Below are positions 35,858 to 43,198 of a DNA stretch of 60,464 bases, piece by piece. Within the stretch, counting starts at the first letter, position 1, and every line of letters starts with the position of its first letter. The notes beneath the pieces were generated by a model. That model searched no databases, was not told the DNA's origin, and saw nothing but the letters and a program-made list of their open reading frames with translations. Both the position numbers and the translations under genes were made by a program. Source of the stretch: an uncultured Ruminococcus sp. (GTDB lineage: Bacteria > Bacillota > Clostridia > Oscillospirales > Ruminococcaceae); the NCBI GenBank assembly GCA_947627175.1, contig CANQVA010000011.1, positions 1 to 60,464 of the forward strand. The letters are read 5' to 3'.

Positions 35858-36225
35858 CAGCTCATCTCCATTCCCAAATTTTCATCTTCGTATTGTTCCG
35901 AAACAAAGCCTCCGAGATTATTCTCAACATAGTCGGTCAACCACGTGCTGCCAAAAGTTTCCCTTGTTTCAAGTCGCCACATCGCAAGCTTACCAACATC
36001 AGGCTGAACATCATCAAAAGGGAAAAGCAGACAGGTCAGCCCCTCATTTTTAAAGGTGTACGCTTTTTCAAATCGTTTTCCATTCTGTAATATTCCGCTT
36101 TCTGTCAGCATATCATTTATGCCATCCAGCCACTCCTGTAAATCTCCGCCACAGCCCTGAATTACAAGCCCCTCACTGCCGTCCATTCGGCGAAGCTGTT
36201 CCGTGTTAATCGAAGTTATACTCAT
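35857..36225 (-). CDS. Hypothetical element protein with GMEMS tail
   Basis: 122 residues. Starts MSITSINTEQL with GGAGATGAAACA upstream. It has a probable alpha/beta core with a GLTCLLFPFDD strand and a FGSTWLTDYVENN segment; I do not recognise a family. It ends EDENLGMEMS. The same bases that encode GMEMS (GGAATGGAGATGAGC) provide the ribosome site for the overlapping next gene. Confidence 0.5.
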   Translation of the reverse strand: MSITSINTEQLRRMDGSEGLVIQGCGGDLQEWLDGINDMLTESGILQNGKRFEKAYTFKNEGLTCLLFPFDDVQPDVGKLAMWRLETRETFGSTWLTDYVENNLGGFVSEQYEDENLGMEMS

Positions 36226-36254
36226 TGTTTCATCTCCATTTCTGCAATAAAAAT

Positions 36255-37010
36255 TTACTCATTGTAATATTTTCTCAGCAGCCCGATAATAAATCGCTGA
36301 CCTTTTCCCGTTACAAACGTCTGCTGATAGGTTTTTGAAAAGGAATCTGTTTCAAAAACGGACTCTTTCACCGCAAAATAGCCACGGTCGATGAATTTCT
36401 GATACGGCAGATTATCCGACATCAGAATCCCGTTTTTTCGCAGCCAACTGAACAATCTGTTTCTGCCAATTGGGATATTTTCCTCGACAGCAAGTTTTGC
36501 CATTGCGTTCATATCGATGAGATTTTCAGTTCCCGCAACCTGATTTGCGAACTCAACAAGCGGCTGGTCGTGGCGGATACGCTCGTTGAGCTGATTTATC
36601 GCCATCATTTGCAGACGGAAAAGACCTTTATATGGTTCTTCCAAAAATGGAAGATAGTTTTCGATGAACATATCTTCGTCGGCGACGTAACCGCCGGTAT
36701 GATTAATCTGAGGAAGTATTTTATCAAAAACCCACGACTCAAATTCCGCAGCTTTCGGCAGCTTGCTGTGTGCAACAAGTCTGTAGACATCTCCTTCCGA
36801 AATAAAGGAAAGTGCCTGAACACCGCCATTTGTAAGGATATCGTGTTTCACGATACCCTTACAATGCCTGATAAGAGCGTCTGACACATTTCTGTATCCA
36901 AGAGCCTTTGCAATGTCAGAGCCACAAAATACAACCCTTCCATTTTTCTCTTTCAAAGTCCTGACCGAGCCAAACTCCTTGTTTTCAAAAATTTTGATTT
37001 TATTTTCCAT
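36255..37010 (-). CDS. BRO/KilAC-type antirepressor-like protein
   Basis: 251 residues from the ATG at 37010 (site GAGGAG 10 nt upstream). The N-terminal half is a BRO-N domain (FGSVRTL, VFCGSDIAKALGY, WVFDKILPQI). The C-terminal half is a KilAC/ANT-like domain (MAKLAVEENIPIGRNRLFSWL and YFAVKES). These are phage and element regulators that counter repressors or bind DNA. It may control transfer-gene expression. It overlaps the methyltransferase stop by 11 bp. Confidence 0.8.
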   Translation of the reverse strand: MENKIKIFENKEFGSVRTLKEKNGRVVFCGSDIAKALGYRNVSDALIRHCKGIVKHDILTNGGVQALSFISEGDVYRLVAHSKLPKAAEFESWVFDKILPQINHTGGYVADEDMFIENYLPFLEEPYKGLFRLQMMAINQLNERIRHDQPLVEFANQVAGTENLIDMNAMAKLAVEENIPIGRNRLFSWLRKNGILMSDNLPYQKFIDRGYFAVKESVFETDSFSKTYQQTFVTGKGQRFIIGLLRKYYNE

Positions 37011-38136
37011 AGCAATCCATCTCCTCATCGAATTTTATTAAATTTTTTGCGATAGCCTCCACAACTGCCACCGTGATTGAATTTCCTGCCTGCTTGTAAA
37101 GCTGGGCATCGGACATTCCCGTTGCCGCAACTTTCTCAAACTGAGCCTTTTCATAACCCTGCAGTCTCCAGCACTCCACAGGCATCAGACGACGGATTCG
37201 TCCTTTGTGAACAATTCCGTGTCTGTCCGTGACGGTTATCGTAAACATCGGTTCATCGGGATTTTTTACTCGTCTGCCGTTCTGTCGGGTGGTTTCTTTG
37301 AATGGATTCAGAATGGCTCTCGGAATCTCTGAATCCGCCGTATATTCGCAAAAAACAGCAGAATGTTCGCCCTTGTGATGTGACATTCCGCTGTTCTGAC
37401 GTGCCGTAATGCACCTCGCAGTTTCGGTGATTTTGGGATTTTCGTTGTAGTCAATCAGGTAAAGCCCTGTTTTTCCGCCACGTCCTCCTGAACCGCTGCA
37501 CTGTGTAACCGCCGTACCGCTCGTGGAATACACCCTCGAACCCTGTGAACCGCCTATCAGCTGTTCAGGTTTTCTTTTTCCGCCATTTTCCGCATCGCTT
37601 CGTCTGAAAGAAAGTATTTCGGCGGGACATCGGTCTCCAAGATATCCGACAAGGAACAGCCTTTTTCTTGACTGCGGTATTCCGAAATCGGCAGAGTTAA
37701 GCACACGCCAGCACATACTGTACCCCAGTTCTGAAATCTTTTCAAGGATGATTTTCCAGCACTCCCCCTGCGATATACCCAGCAGATTGGGTACATTCTC
37801 AGCAATAAAGTACTTGGGTCGCTTGACTTCAAGGATTCTGATATAGTCGAAAAACAGGTTTCCTCGGTCATCCTCAAAAGCACGTCTGTGCCCCGCAACA
37901 CTGAACGACTGGCAGCACGGTCCACCAACGAGCATATCAAAATCCGGCATACTTCCGCAATCGATTTTTGTGATGTCCTCATAAAACACCTCTCCTCTCG
38001 TATCGTACAAGACCCGGTAAGCCTTCTGGGCAAATTTGTCGATTTCGCACCACCCGACGCATTCAAAGCCTCCCACTTTTTCAAAAGCAGAGCGGAACGC
38101 ACCGATTCCTGCGAACGCTTCAAAATATCTTATCAT
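37000..38136 (-). CDS. C5-cytosine DNA methyltransferase (GPCCQ variant)
   Basis: 378 residues, complete. Motif I FEAFAGIGAFRSAF, catalytic loop GGPCCQSFSVAG, motif VI AENVPNLL, motif VIII SRKRLFLVG and the C-terminal GNSITVAVVEAI are present. The usual Pro-Cys-Gln catalytic triplet reads Cys-Cys-Gln here: the nucleophile Cys is kept but the preceding Pro is Cys. It probably methylates cytosine in an unknown site, an orphan enzyme on the element. Overlaps the next gene and follows a terminator-like hairpin. Confidence 0.85.
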   Translation of the reverse strand: MIRYFEAFAGIGAFRSAFEKVGGFECVGWCEIDKFAQKAYRVLYDTRGEVFYEDITKIDCGSMPDFDMLVGGPCCQSFSVAGHRRAFEDDRGNLFFDYIRILEVKRPKYFIAENVPNLLGISQGECWKIILEKISELGYSMCWRVLNSADFGIPQSRKRLFLVGYLGDRCPAEILSFRRSDAENGGKRKPEQLIGGSQGSRVYSTSGTAVTQCSGSGGRGGKTGLYLIDYNENPKITETARCITARQNSGMSHHKGEHSAVFCEYTADSEIPRAILNPFKETTRQNGRRVKNPDEPMFTITVTDRHGIVHKGRIRRLMPVECWRLQGYEKAQFEKVAATGMSDAQLYKQAGNSITVAVVEAIAKNLIKFDEEMDCYGK

Positions 38137-38164
38137 TTATCACTATTCCCTTCTTTTTTTGACA

Positions 38165-38201
38165 ATAAAAAACGGCTAAGTCTTTTCAGAACTTAACCGT
38201 T
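38165..38201 (-). terminator. Terminator after first element gene
   Basis: AACGG(T/C)TAAGT arms form a stem with one mismatch and a 9-nt loop, followed on the minus strand by TTTTTTATT. It lies between the first gene (stop at 38201) and the cytosine methyltransferase and would limit read-through into the operon. Confidence 0.75.
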
Positions 38202-38815
38202 TACATTGTTATATCCATTTCGGGTTCTTCCAATTCTACCGAAATACCAGGCTGAAACGGAATATCAAGGTCGTTGATTTTAACCGACTTGATATCGCTT
38301 CTCTCATTCAGTATTTCCGCTGCCGATTTAACAAGCATTTTCTTCAATTCGTCAAAGTCACAGCCGAGATCCTCCAGAACGTCGTCAAGTAAAAACTTTG
38401 AATACCCCGAATGCGAAAATTCCGCTATCCTGTCCGAAATTTCATTCAGCAGTTTATGGAGCTTCTTTTCGCCGTCTGTAAACAATATTTCGGGATTTCG
38501 GTTCATTTCCACAAGTTCCTTTGCCATTGGGATATACTGGGAATACCGTGCGTAAGCTGTTCCTTCGGACTCAATAAGCAGACCGTCACCCTGTTCCGCA
38601 TCATAAACAAGCAGACAGTGATATTTGTCATCGTTGTCGCAGTACATCATATCGACGTTTTCGGCTATCAGCTTGTTGTCACGAAGCGGATAGCTCTTCA
38701 GATTTTCAAACTCACGGTGAGAAATGGCCACAGCTTTTTCCACCACGCAGGATTTTGTTCGGAACTCCGATTCCTTACGAATCAGATTTGTGTTGATTAT
38801 CAGTTTTTCTTTCAT
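38201..38815 (-). CDS. DUF6329-like element protein with acidic-Met tail
   Basis: 204 residues from the ATG at 38815 (perfect AGGAGG site 9 nt upstream), not the longer frame. The core (ISHREFENLKSYPL, DMMYCDNDDKYHCLLVYD, ESEGTAYARYSQYIP) resembles DUF6329 proteins of Clostridial elements. It is the first gene after the leader hairpin at the right end. It ends ELEEPEMDITM, a looser version of the tail seen on other proteins here, although a terminator and no gene start follows directly. Confidence 0.55.
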   Translation of the reverse strand: MKEKLIINTNLIRKESEFRTKSCVVEKAVAISHREFENLKSYPLRDNKLIAENVDMMYCDNDDKYHCLLVYDAEQGDGLLIESEGTAYARYSQYIPMAKELVEMNRNPEILFTDGEKKLHKLLNEISDRIAEFSHSGYSKFLLDDVLEDLGCDFDELKKMLVKSAAEILNERSDIKSVKINDLDIPFQPGISVELEEPEMDITM

Positions 38816-38836
38816 CAGCTTTGCCTCCTTTTTTGG

Positions 38837-38902
38837 AAAATAAAAAAAGACCATCCTGTTCATCATCACTTAAAATTCGTGATAACTGACAAAACGGTCT
38901 TT
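38837..38902 (-). terminator. Leader terminator/attenuator before the element operon
   Basis: On the minus-strand RNA three stacked stems (AAAGACC/GGUCUUU, UUUUGU/ACAGGA with wobble pairs, AUCAC/GUGAU) form a long hairpin followed by UUUUUUUAUUUU. It sits 20-90 nt before the start at 38815, so it would stop transcripts before the first gene unless it is bypassed. Confidence 0.65.
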
Positions 38903-38992
38903 CAAAATCTGTTATTATTCTATCTTATAAAAGCAGTATTTTTTTGATTTTTCCCTCTGAACTTCTCCTGTTTTAACCATATTATTTCTTTG

Positions 38993-39017
38993 CGAGGGTT
39001 CAAATCCTGTACCCTCG
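38993..39017 (+). other. tRNA 3'-end-like fragment, possible att site
   Basis: CGAGGGTTCAAATCCTGTAC then CCTCG: a G-TTCAAAT-C T-loop followed by seven bases that could be a 3' acceptor arm. No 5' half was found upstream, and the T-stem pairs imperfectly. Elements that integrate in tRNA 3' ends leave such fragments. No second copy was found in the window, so this is only a candidate. Confidence 0.35.
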
Positions 39018-39076
39018 TAAAAACGGGCAAAAAACAGCCATGGTTTTACACTAAAAATTTTCGGCTTCTGAGTAGC

Positions 39077-39104
39077 AAAAAAGCCCGATTATTCGGGCTT
39101 TTTT
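39077..39104. terminator. Bidirectional terminator between element end and tRNA
   Basis: AAGCCCGA and TCGGGCTT with a TTAT loop, flanked by A-run and T-run, so it works on both strands. On the minus strand it terminates the tRNA-fMet transcript. Confidence 0.85.
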
Positions 39105-39133
39105 CGGTGTACAGCTATTTAGTATCACCAATA

Positions 39134-39210
<77 letters not shown>

Positions 39211-39249
39211 ATATTTCTTTTAATCGCATCATTTTCATGCGACTATATT

Positions 39250-39278
39250 AGTATATCATGTTTTTCAAAAAAAGTCAA
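39250..39278 (-). promoter_or_regulatory. Promoter of tRNA-fMet
   Basis: TTGACT, 17 bp, TATACT on the minus strand, about 40 bp before the tRNA 5' end. The rest of the 437-bp AT-rich gap (39211-39647) shows only the promoter listed next and low-complexity A/T runs. Confidence 0.8.
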
Positions 39279-39572
39279 CACTACAGGAAAAATTTTTTTG
39301 TTTTAATTAAAAATACGTTATTATAAACAAAAAAATTATTTCAGATAAAGAAATATTATAAAATCAGTTAGATATTTTTTTTTAAAAAACTCTTTTTATA
39401 TTATATGCATTTTATCGCAGTTTATTCAAGTGAATTTTTTATATTCAACGGCTTTTATACAATTTTTTATATAATTTTCTATATTTTTATATAATATCAA
39501 TAATTTCGCATTGATAAAATAATTTATTTATTTACTGTAATACGCTATATTTCAAATTTTAAAGAAAAAGGC

Positions 39573-39601
39573 TTGCAGTTTTTTGTGAAATGTGATAAAA
39601 T
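39573..39601 (+). promoter_or_regulatory. Promoter of the Ddl-like gene
   Basis: TTGCAG, exactly 17 bp, TAAAAT, about 46 bp before the ATG at 39648 (site AAAGGAGAGTTTT). Confidence 0.75.
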
Positions 39602-39647
39602 ATTATATATAATTTATCATACTATCTAATATAAAAAGGAGAGTTTT

Positions 39648-40721
39648 ATGGCTAAAATTAAGGCTGCTGTTATTTTCGGAGGCGTTTCACGTGAACGTGA
39701 ATTATCTCTTGCCTCTGCCGCTGAAGTTGTAGAGAATATCCCAAAAGAAAAATATGAAGTCGTTTGTATCGGCATAACACGCAAGGGACACTGGCTGTAT
39801 TATCCGGGTGATGCTGCTGATATTGCTACAGGCGAATGGGAATTTAATCCCGACTGTACACCTGCCTTTATATCTCCCGACCCTCTGCACAGGGGAATTG
39901 TCATGCTTGAAAATGGTGAAGCATCTATCAGAAAAATTGATATTGTTTTTCCCGTGCTTAGTGGTAAATCAGGTGCGGACGGTACTATTCAGGGACTTCT
40001 TGACCTTTCAGGCATTCCATACGTAGGCTGTGGACTTCTTGCCGCTGCGTCATGTATGGACAAATCACACACACATATGGTTATGGACGATTTCGGAATA
40101 AAAACTGCTGAATGGCGTTTGATAACACAGAGAGAACTTAATGAAATAGACAAACGCTGTAAAGAAATATCTGCTGAACTTGGTTTTCCTCTTATTGTAA
40201 AGCCTGCAAACAGTGGTAGTGACATAGGGATAAACGTTGCAGATAATTTTGAATCACTCGTTTCTGCTGTCAAGATTGCATTTTTAAATGACAATAAAGT
40301 TGTTGTTGAAAAATTCATTAAAGGACGAAAACTTGAAGCTGCCGTTTTCGGGTATAATACACCGTTTTCTTCATATATCGGCGAAATACAGGAAAATGCA
40401 AATAAATATGATAAGAATGATTTCAGTGCGACTTCAGGAGATGACCTTGTTGTGCCTGCTGACCTGCCTAACGATACTCAAAATAAAATACGTGAAACTG
40501 CTGTTCATGCATTCAAAGCACTCAACTGCAAAGGAATGGCAAGAATAGATTTCTTTCTTACAGATGACGGACAACTCCTTCTGAACAAAATCGGTGTTGC
40601 TCCGGGTCTGAAAAAAAACAGTGTTTATCCGAAACTTATGGAACATCTCGGCATCGGATATTCATATCTTTTAGACAAATTGCTTGAACAGGCTATGGAA
40701 AACGCAGAACGCAGTTATTGA
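39648..40721 (+). CDS. D-Ala-D-Ala ligase-like protein with degenerate active site
   Basis: 357 residues, full ligase length with the Ddl/ATP-grasp outline: N-terminal FGGVSRERELSLASA, VLSGKSGADGTIQGLLDLSG, VKPANSGSDIGI and final GVAPGLKKNSVYPKL. Against E. coli DdlB the metal-binding E270 and N272 appear as K and G, the loop Tyr216 as Asn, and the SSVG phosphate loop reads SDIG; E15 and S281 equivalents are kept. I infer a ligase paralogue that is inactive or changed in function, perhaps regulatory. It precedes DUF1934 and argS. A canonical ddl should exist elsewhere in the genome. Confidence 0.75.
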   Translation: MAKIKAAVIFGGVSRERELSLASAAEVVENIPKEKYEVVCIGITRKGHWLYYPGDAADIATGEWEFNPDCTPAFISPDPLHRGIVMLENGEASIRKIDIVFPVLSGKSGADGTIQGLLDLSGIPYVGCGLLAAASCMDKSHTHMVMDDFGIKTAEWRLITQRELNEIDKRCKEISAELGFPLIVKPANSGSDIGINVADNFESLVSAVKIAFLNDNKVVVEKFIKGRKLEAAVFGYNTPFSSYIGEIQENANKYDKNDFSATSGDDLVVPADLPNDTQNKIRETAVHAFKALNCKGMARIDFFLTDDGQLLLNKIGVAPGLKKNSVYPKLMEHLGIGYSYLLDKLLEQAMENAERSY

Positions 40722-40736
40722 AAAAGAGGTGTAAAC

Positions 40737-41162
40737 TTGAAAAAAAATGAATTGATTTCAATTACAAGTATTCAATGGGACGAAAAAGACAGAAGTGAAA
40801 CTGAACTCCTTACAAGAGCCGAAATAAGTTTAGATGGAAACATTGATACCATTGTTTATGAAGATACCGAAGCAACAGGCTTTGAAGGTTCTGTAACGAC
40901 TATTGAAGTAAAAGGAAATGACGAGGCTTCTGTAATGAGAACAGGCAGTGCCAGTTCGTTTATGTCGCTTGAAGTAGGAAACAGACGTTACTGCCAATAT
41001 GGCACACCGTTCGGAAGTATGCAGATAGGAATTTATACTCATGCTATTGAAAATACACTGAATGAAAACGGTAGACTTTATTTAAAGTATACTCTTGATG
41101 TGAACGCCTCCCACCTGTCAGACAACGAGATTATTATAAAAATTCAGGATACAAATAATTAG
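40737..41162 (+). CDS. DUF1934 protein (YwiB-like)
   Basis: 141 residues, TTG start with GAGGTG 7 nt upstream. A lipocalin-like beta-barrel pattern and position directly before argS match B. subtilis YwiB. Function unknown. Gap to argS is 14 bp, so the two are probably cotranscribed with the ddl-like gene. Confidence 0.7.
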   Translation: MKKNELISITSIQWDEKDRSETELLTRAEISLDGNIDTIVYEDTEATGFEGSVTTIEVKGNDEASVMRTGSASSFMSLEVGNRRYCQYGTPFGSMQIGIYTHAIENTLNENGRLYLKYTLDVNASHLSDNEIIIKIQDTNN

Positions 41163-41176
41163 AAAGGATAATATTT

Positions 41177-42943
41177 ATGGATTTTATAAATAAAGCATCA
41201 GAACAGCTCCGCATTCTTATTAAAAAGGCTTTGGAAACTGTTACAGCAGACGGTGATGTTCCTGCCGTTTCCGTTCCCGATTTCAACATTGAAATTCCGG
41301 CAGATAAATCACATGGTGACTTTGCGTCAAATATTGCAATGGTCTGTGCAAAGGCTTTCAGAATGCCACCACGCAAAATCGCCGAACTTATATGTGACAA
41401 AATCAGTCTTGATGGTTCTCTCTTTGAACGTTGTGAAGTTGCCGGAGCAGGTTTTATGAATTTCTTTTTGTCAAGGAAATGGTTTTCCGATGTTGTTAAA
41501 AACGTTCTTGACGAAAAAGACGATTACGGAAAAACAGATTCAGGAAAGGGAAAGAGAATACTTGTTGAATTTGTTTCAGCAAATCCTACAGGCCCTATGC
41601 ATATAGGAAACGCAAGAGGCGGAGCAATAGGCGATTGTCTTACAAGTGTTTTACAGTGGGCAGGCTATCATGCAGAACGTGAATTTTACGTGAACGATGC
41701 AGGAAATCAGATTGAAAAGTTCGGTAAATCTTTATCACTCAGATATATGCAATTATGCTCAGAAAAAGGACAGCAGGCTGTTTATAATTGTCATAGCAAT
41801 ACAGAAAAACTCTGTGCTGATATTTATTCAAGAAGTGGAGAAGGTCAGGACTTTGAAATGCCTGAAGATGTCTACCTCGGTACTGATATAATTGAACACG
41901 CCGCAAATTATTACAAAAAGCATCTTTTTGAACTTGAAAACGTTTCCGAAACAGAACGAAGAAAAGCCCTCGTAGATTATGCTTTGCCGTTAAATATAGC
42001 CGGTCTTGAACGTGACCTGAAAAAATACCGCATTGTATATGACAACTGGTTCAGGGAAAGCAAACTGCATGAATCGGGAGAAACTATGAAAATTGTGGAT
42101 AAACTCCGTGAAACCGGTCATACTTATGAAAAGGAAGGTGCTTTATGGTTTAAAGCAACTGATTTCGGAGTTGACAAAGATTTTGTGCTTGTACGTGCAA
42201 ACGGAATACCAACATATGTAGTTCCCGATATTGCATACCACTATGACAAACTTGTTACAAGAAATTTTGACAAAGCTGTAAATATTCTCGGTGCAGACCA
42301 CCATGGCTATGTCCCCCGCCTTAAATCGGCACTTACTGCCCTTGGCATTGATGCAGATAAACTTGACGTTGTACTTATGCAAATGGTACGCCTTGTTCGT
42401 AATGGTGAAGTTGTAAAGCTATCGAAAAGAAGCGGAAAAGCTATCACGCTTGTTACACTTCTTGACGAAATACCGATTGATGCGGCAAGATTTTATTTCA
42501 ATCTCCGTGAGGCAAATTCACAATTTGAATTTGACCTTGACCTTGCTGTTGAAAAATCCTCACAGAATCCCGTTTATTATGTTCAGTATGCACACGCAAG
42601 AATATGCAGTCTTATAGCAAATCTTGAATCAGAGGGAATTGAAATTCCCGAAAGTGCGGAGCTTGATATTCTTGACAATCCCCGTGAAATTGAACTTATT
42701 CGCCATATTGCATCATTGCCGAAAGAAATAAACCTTTCCGCAAAGTCATATGACCCTGCGAAAATCACAAAATATGCAATTGACCTTGCAACACTTTTTC
42801 ACCGTTTTTATGATGCTTGCAGTGTGAAAAATGCCGAAACACCTGAACTTATGAACGCAAGAATACTGCTTTGTCTTGCTGTAAGACAAGTCCTCAGAAA
42901 CGTCCTTTCAATACTCAATATTGAAAGACCTGAAAAAATGTAA
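41177..42943 (+). CDS. argS: Arginyl-tRNA synthetase
   Basis: 588 residues, normal class Ia enzyme. The HIGH-type motif (TGPMHIGNARGGAIGD), KLSKRSGK (KMSKS-type) and a C-terminal DALR anticodon-binding domain ending LNIERPEKM are present. It charges tRNA-Arg with arginine. An AGAAAGGATAATATTT site precedes the ATG. Confidence 0.97.
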   Translation: MDFINKASEQLRILIKKALETVTADGDVPAVSVPDFNIEIPADKSHGDFASNIAMVCAKAFRMPPRKIAELICDKISLDGSLFERCEVAGAGFMNFFLSRKWFSDVVKNVLDEKDDYGKTDSGKGKRILVEFVSANPTGPMHIGNARGGAIGDCLTSVLQWAGYHAEREFYVNDAGNQIEKFGKSLSLRYMQLCSEKGQQAVYNCHSNTEKLCADIYSRSGEGQDFEMPEDVYLGTDIIEHAANYYKKHLFELENVSETERRKALVDYALPLNIAGLERDLKKYRIVYDNWFRESKLHESGETMKIVDKLRETGHTYEKEGALWFKATDFGVDKDFVLVRANGIPTYVVPDIAYHYDKLVTRNFDKAVNILGADHHGYVPRLKSALTALGIDADKLDVVLMQMVRLVRNGEVVKLSKRSGKAITLVTLLDEIPIDAARFYFNLREANSQFEFDLDLAVEKSSQNPVYYVQYAHARICSLIANLESEGIEIPESAELDILDNPREIELIRHIASLPKEINLSAKSYDPAKITKYAIDLATLFHRFYDACSVKNAETPELMNARILLCLAVRQVLRNVLSILNIERPEKM

Positions 42944-42986
42944 TTTCATAAAAAATTACATTTTGTTCCAATTAAATTACGTTTCG

Positions 42987-43119
42987 GTTACAAAAATAAC
43001 CCGTTGTTTGTAGTTTTTATCACAATACTAACACAAAAATTTGTAACATACGTGAAATTGTGGAAAAAAATTAACACTTTGTTAACAAATAGGATTATAA
43101 AATATGTTACAATTTGTAA
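42987..43119. promoter_or_regulatory. Cluster of GTTACAA-type palindromes, operator candidates
   Basis: The gap after argS (42944-43198) contains GTTACAA at 42987, TTGTAAC at 43041, the perfect palindrome TTTGTTAACAAA at 43078-43089 and TTACAA-T-TTGTAA at 43107-43119. Repeated related palindromes suggest binding sites for one regulator upstream of the CdaR-like gene. An 8-bp hairpin (TCAGAAAG/CTTTCTGA) follows at 43124-43146. No separate small gene was recognised. Confidence 0.5.
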
Positions 43120-43198
43120 TATATCAGAAAGCTGTTTTCTTTCTGAAAAAATCCTTGAAATCAAATATACCTATTATTAAAGAGAAAGGATTAAAGTT

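Larger units (their letters stand above)
5843..38906 (-). mobile_element. Integrative and conjugative element, Tn1549-like (ends not fixed)
   Basis: An almost unbroken minus-strand block carries tyrosine integrase, relaxase, oriT candidate, type IV secretion genes (VirB2-, VirB3-, VirB4-, VirB6- and VirD4-like plus an NlpC/P60 hydrolase), sortase and adhesin, methyltransferases and antirestriction genes. Gene content and order match the Tn1549/CTn group as I know it. The coordinates given span the first to last element-like feature; true ends are unknown. A tRNA-like 3' fragment at 38993-39017 and the repeat cluster at 7693-7873 are candidate end markers, but no matching direct repeat was found, so the element could end inside 7.6-8.1 kb or extend to about 5.8 kb on the left. 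Confidence 0.8.

Noticed and set aside
39648..40721. Ddl-like protein as a Van-type resistance ligase brought by the element
   Set aside because: Resistance ligases keep the metal-binding Glu and Asn, and the gene lies beyond the tRNA in a core context with argS; no vanH, vanX or regulator is nearby.
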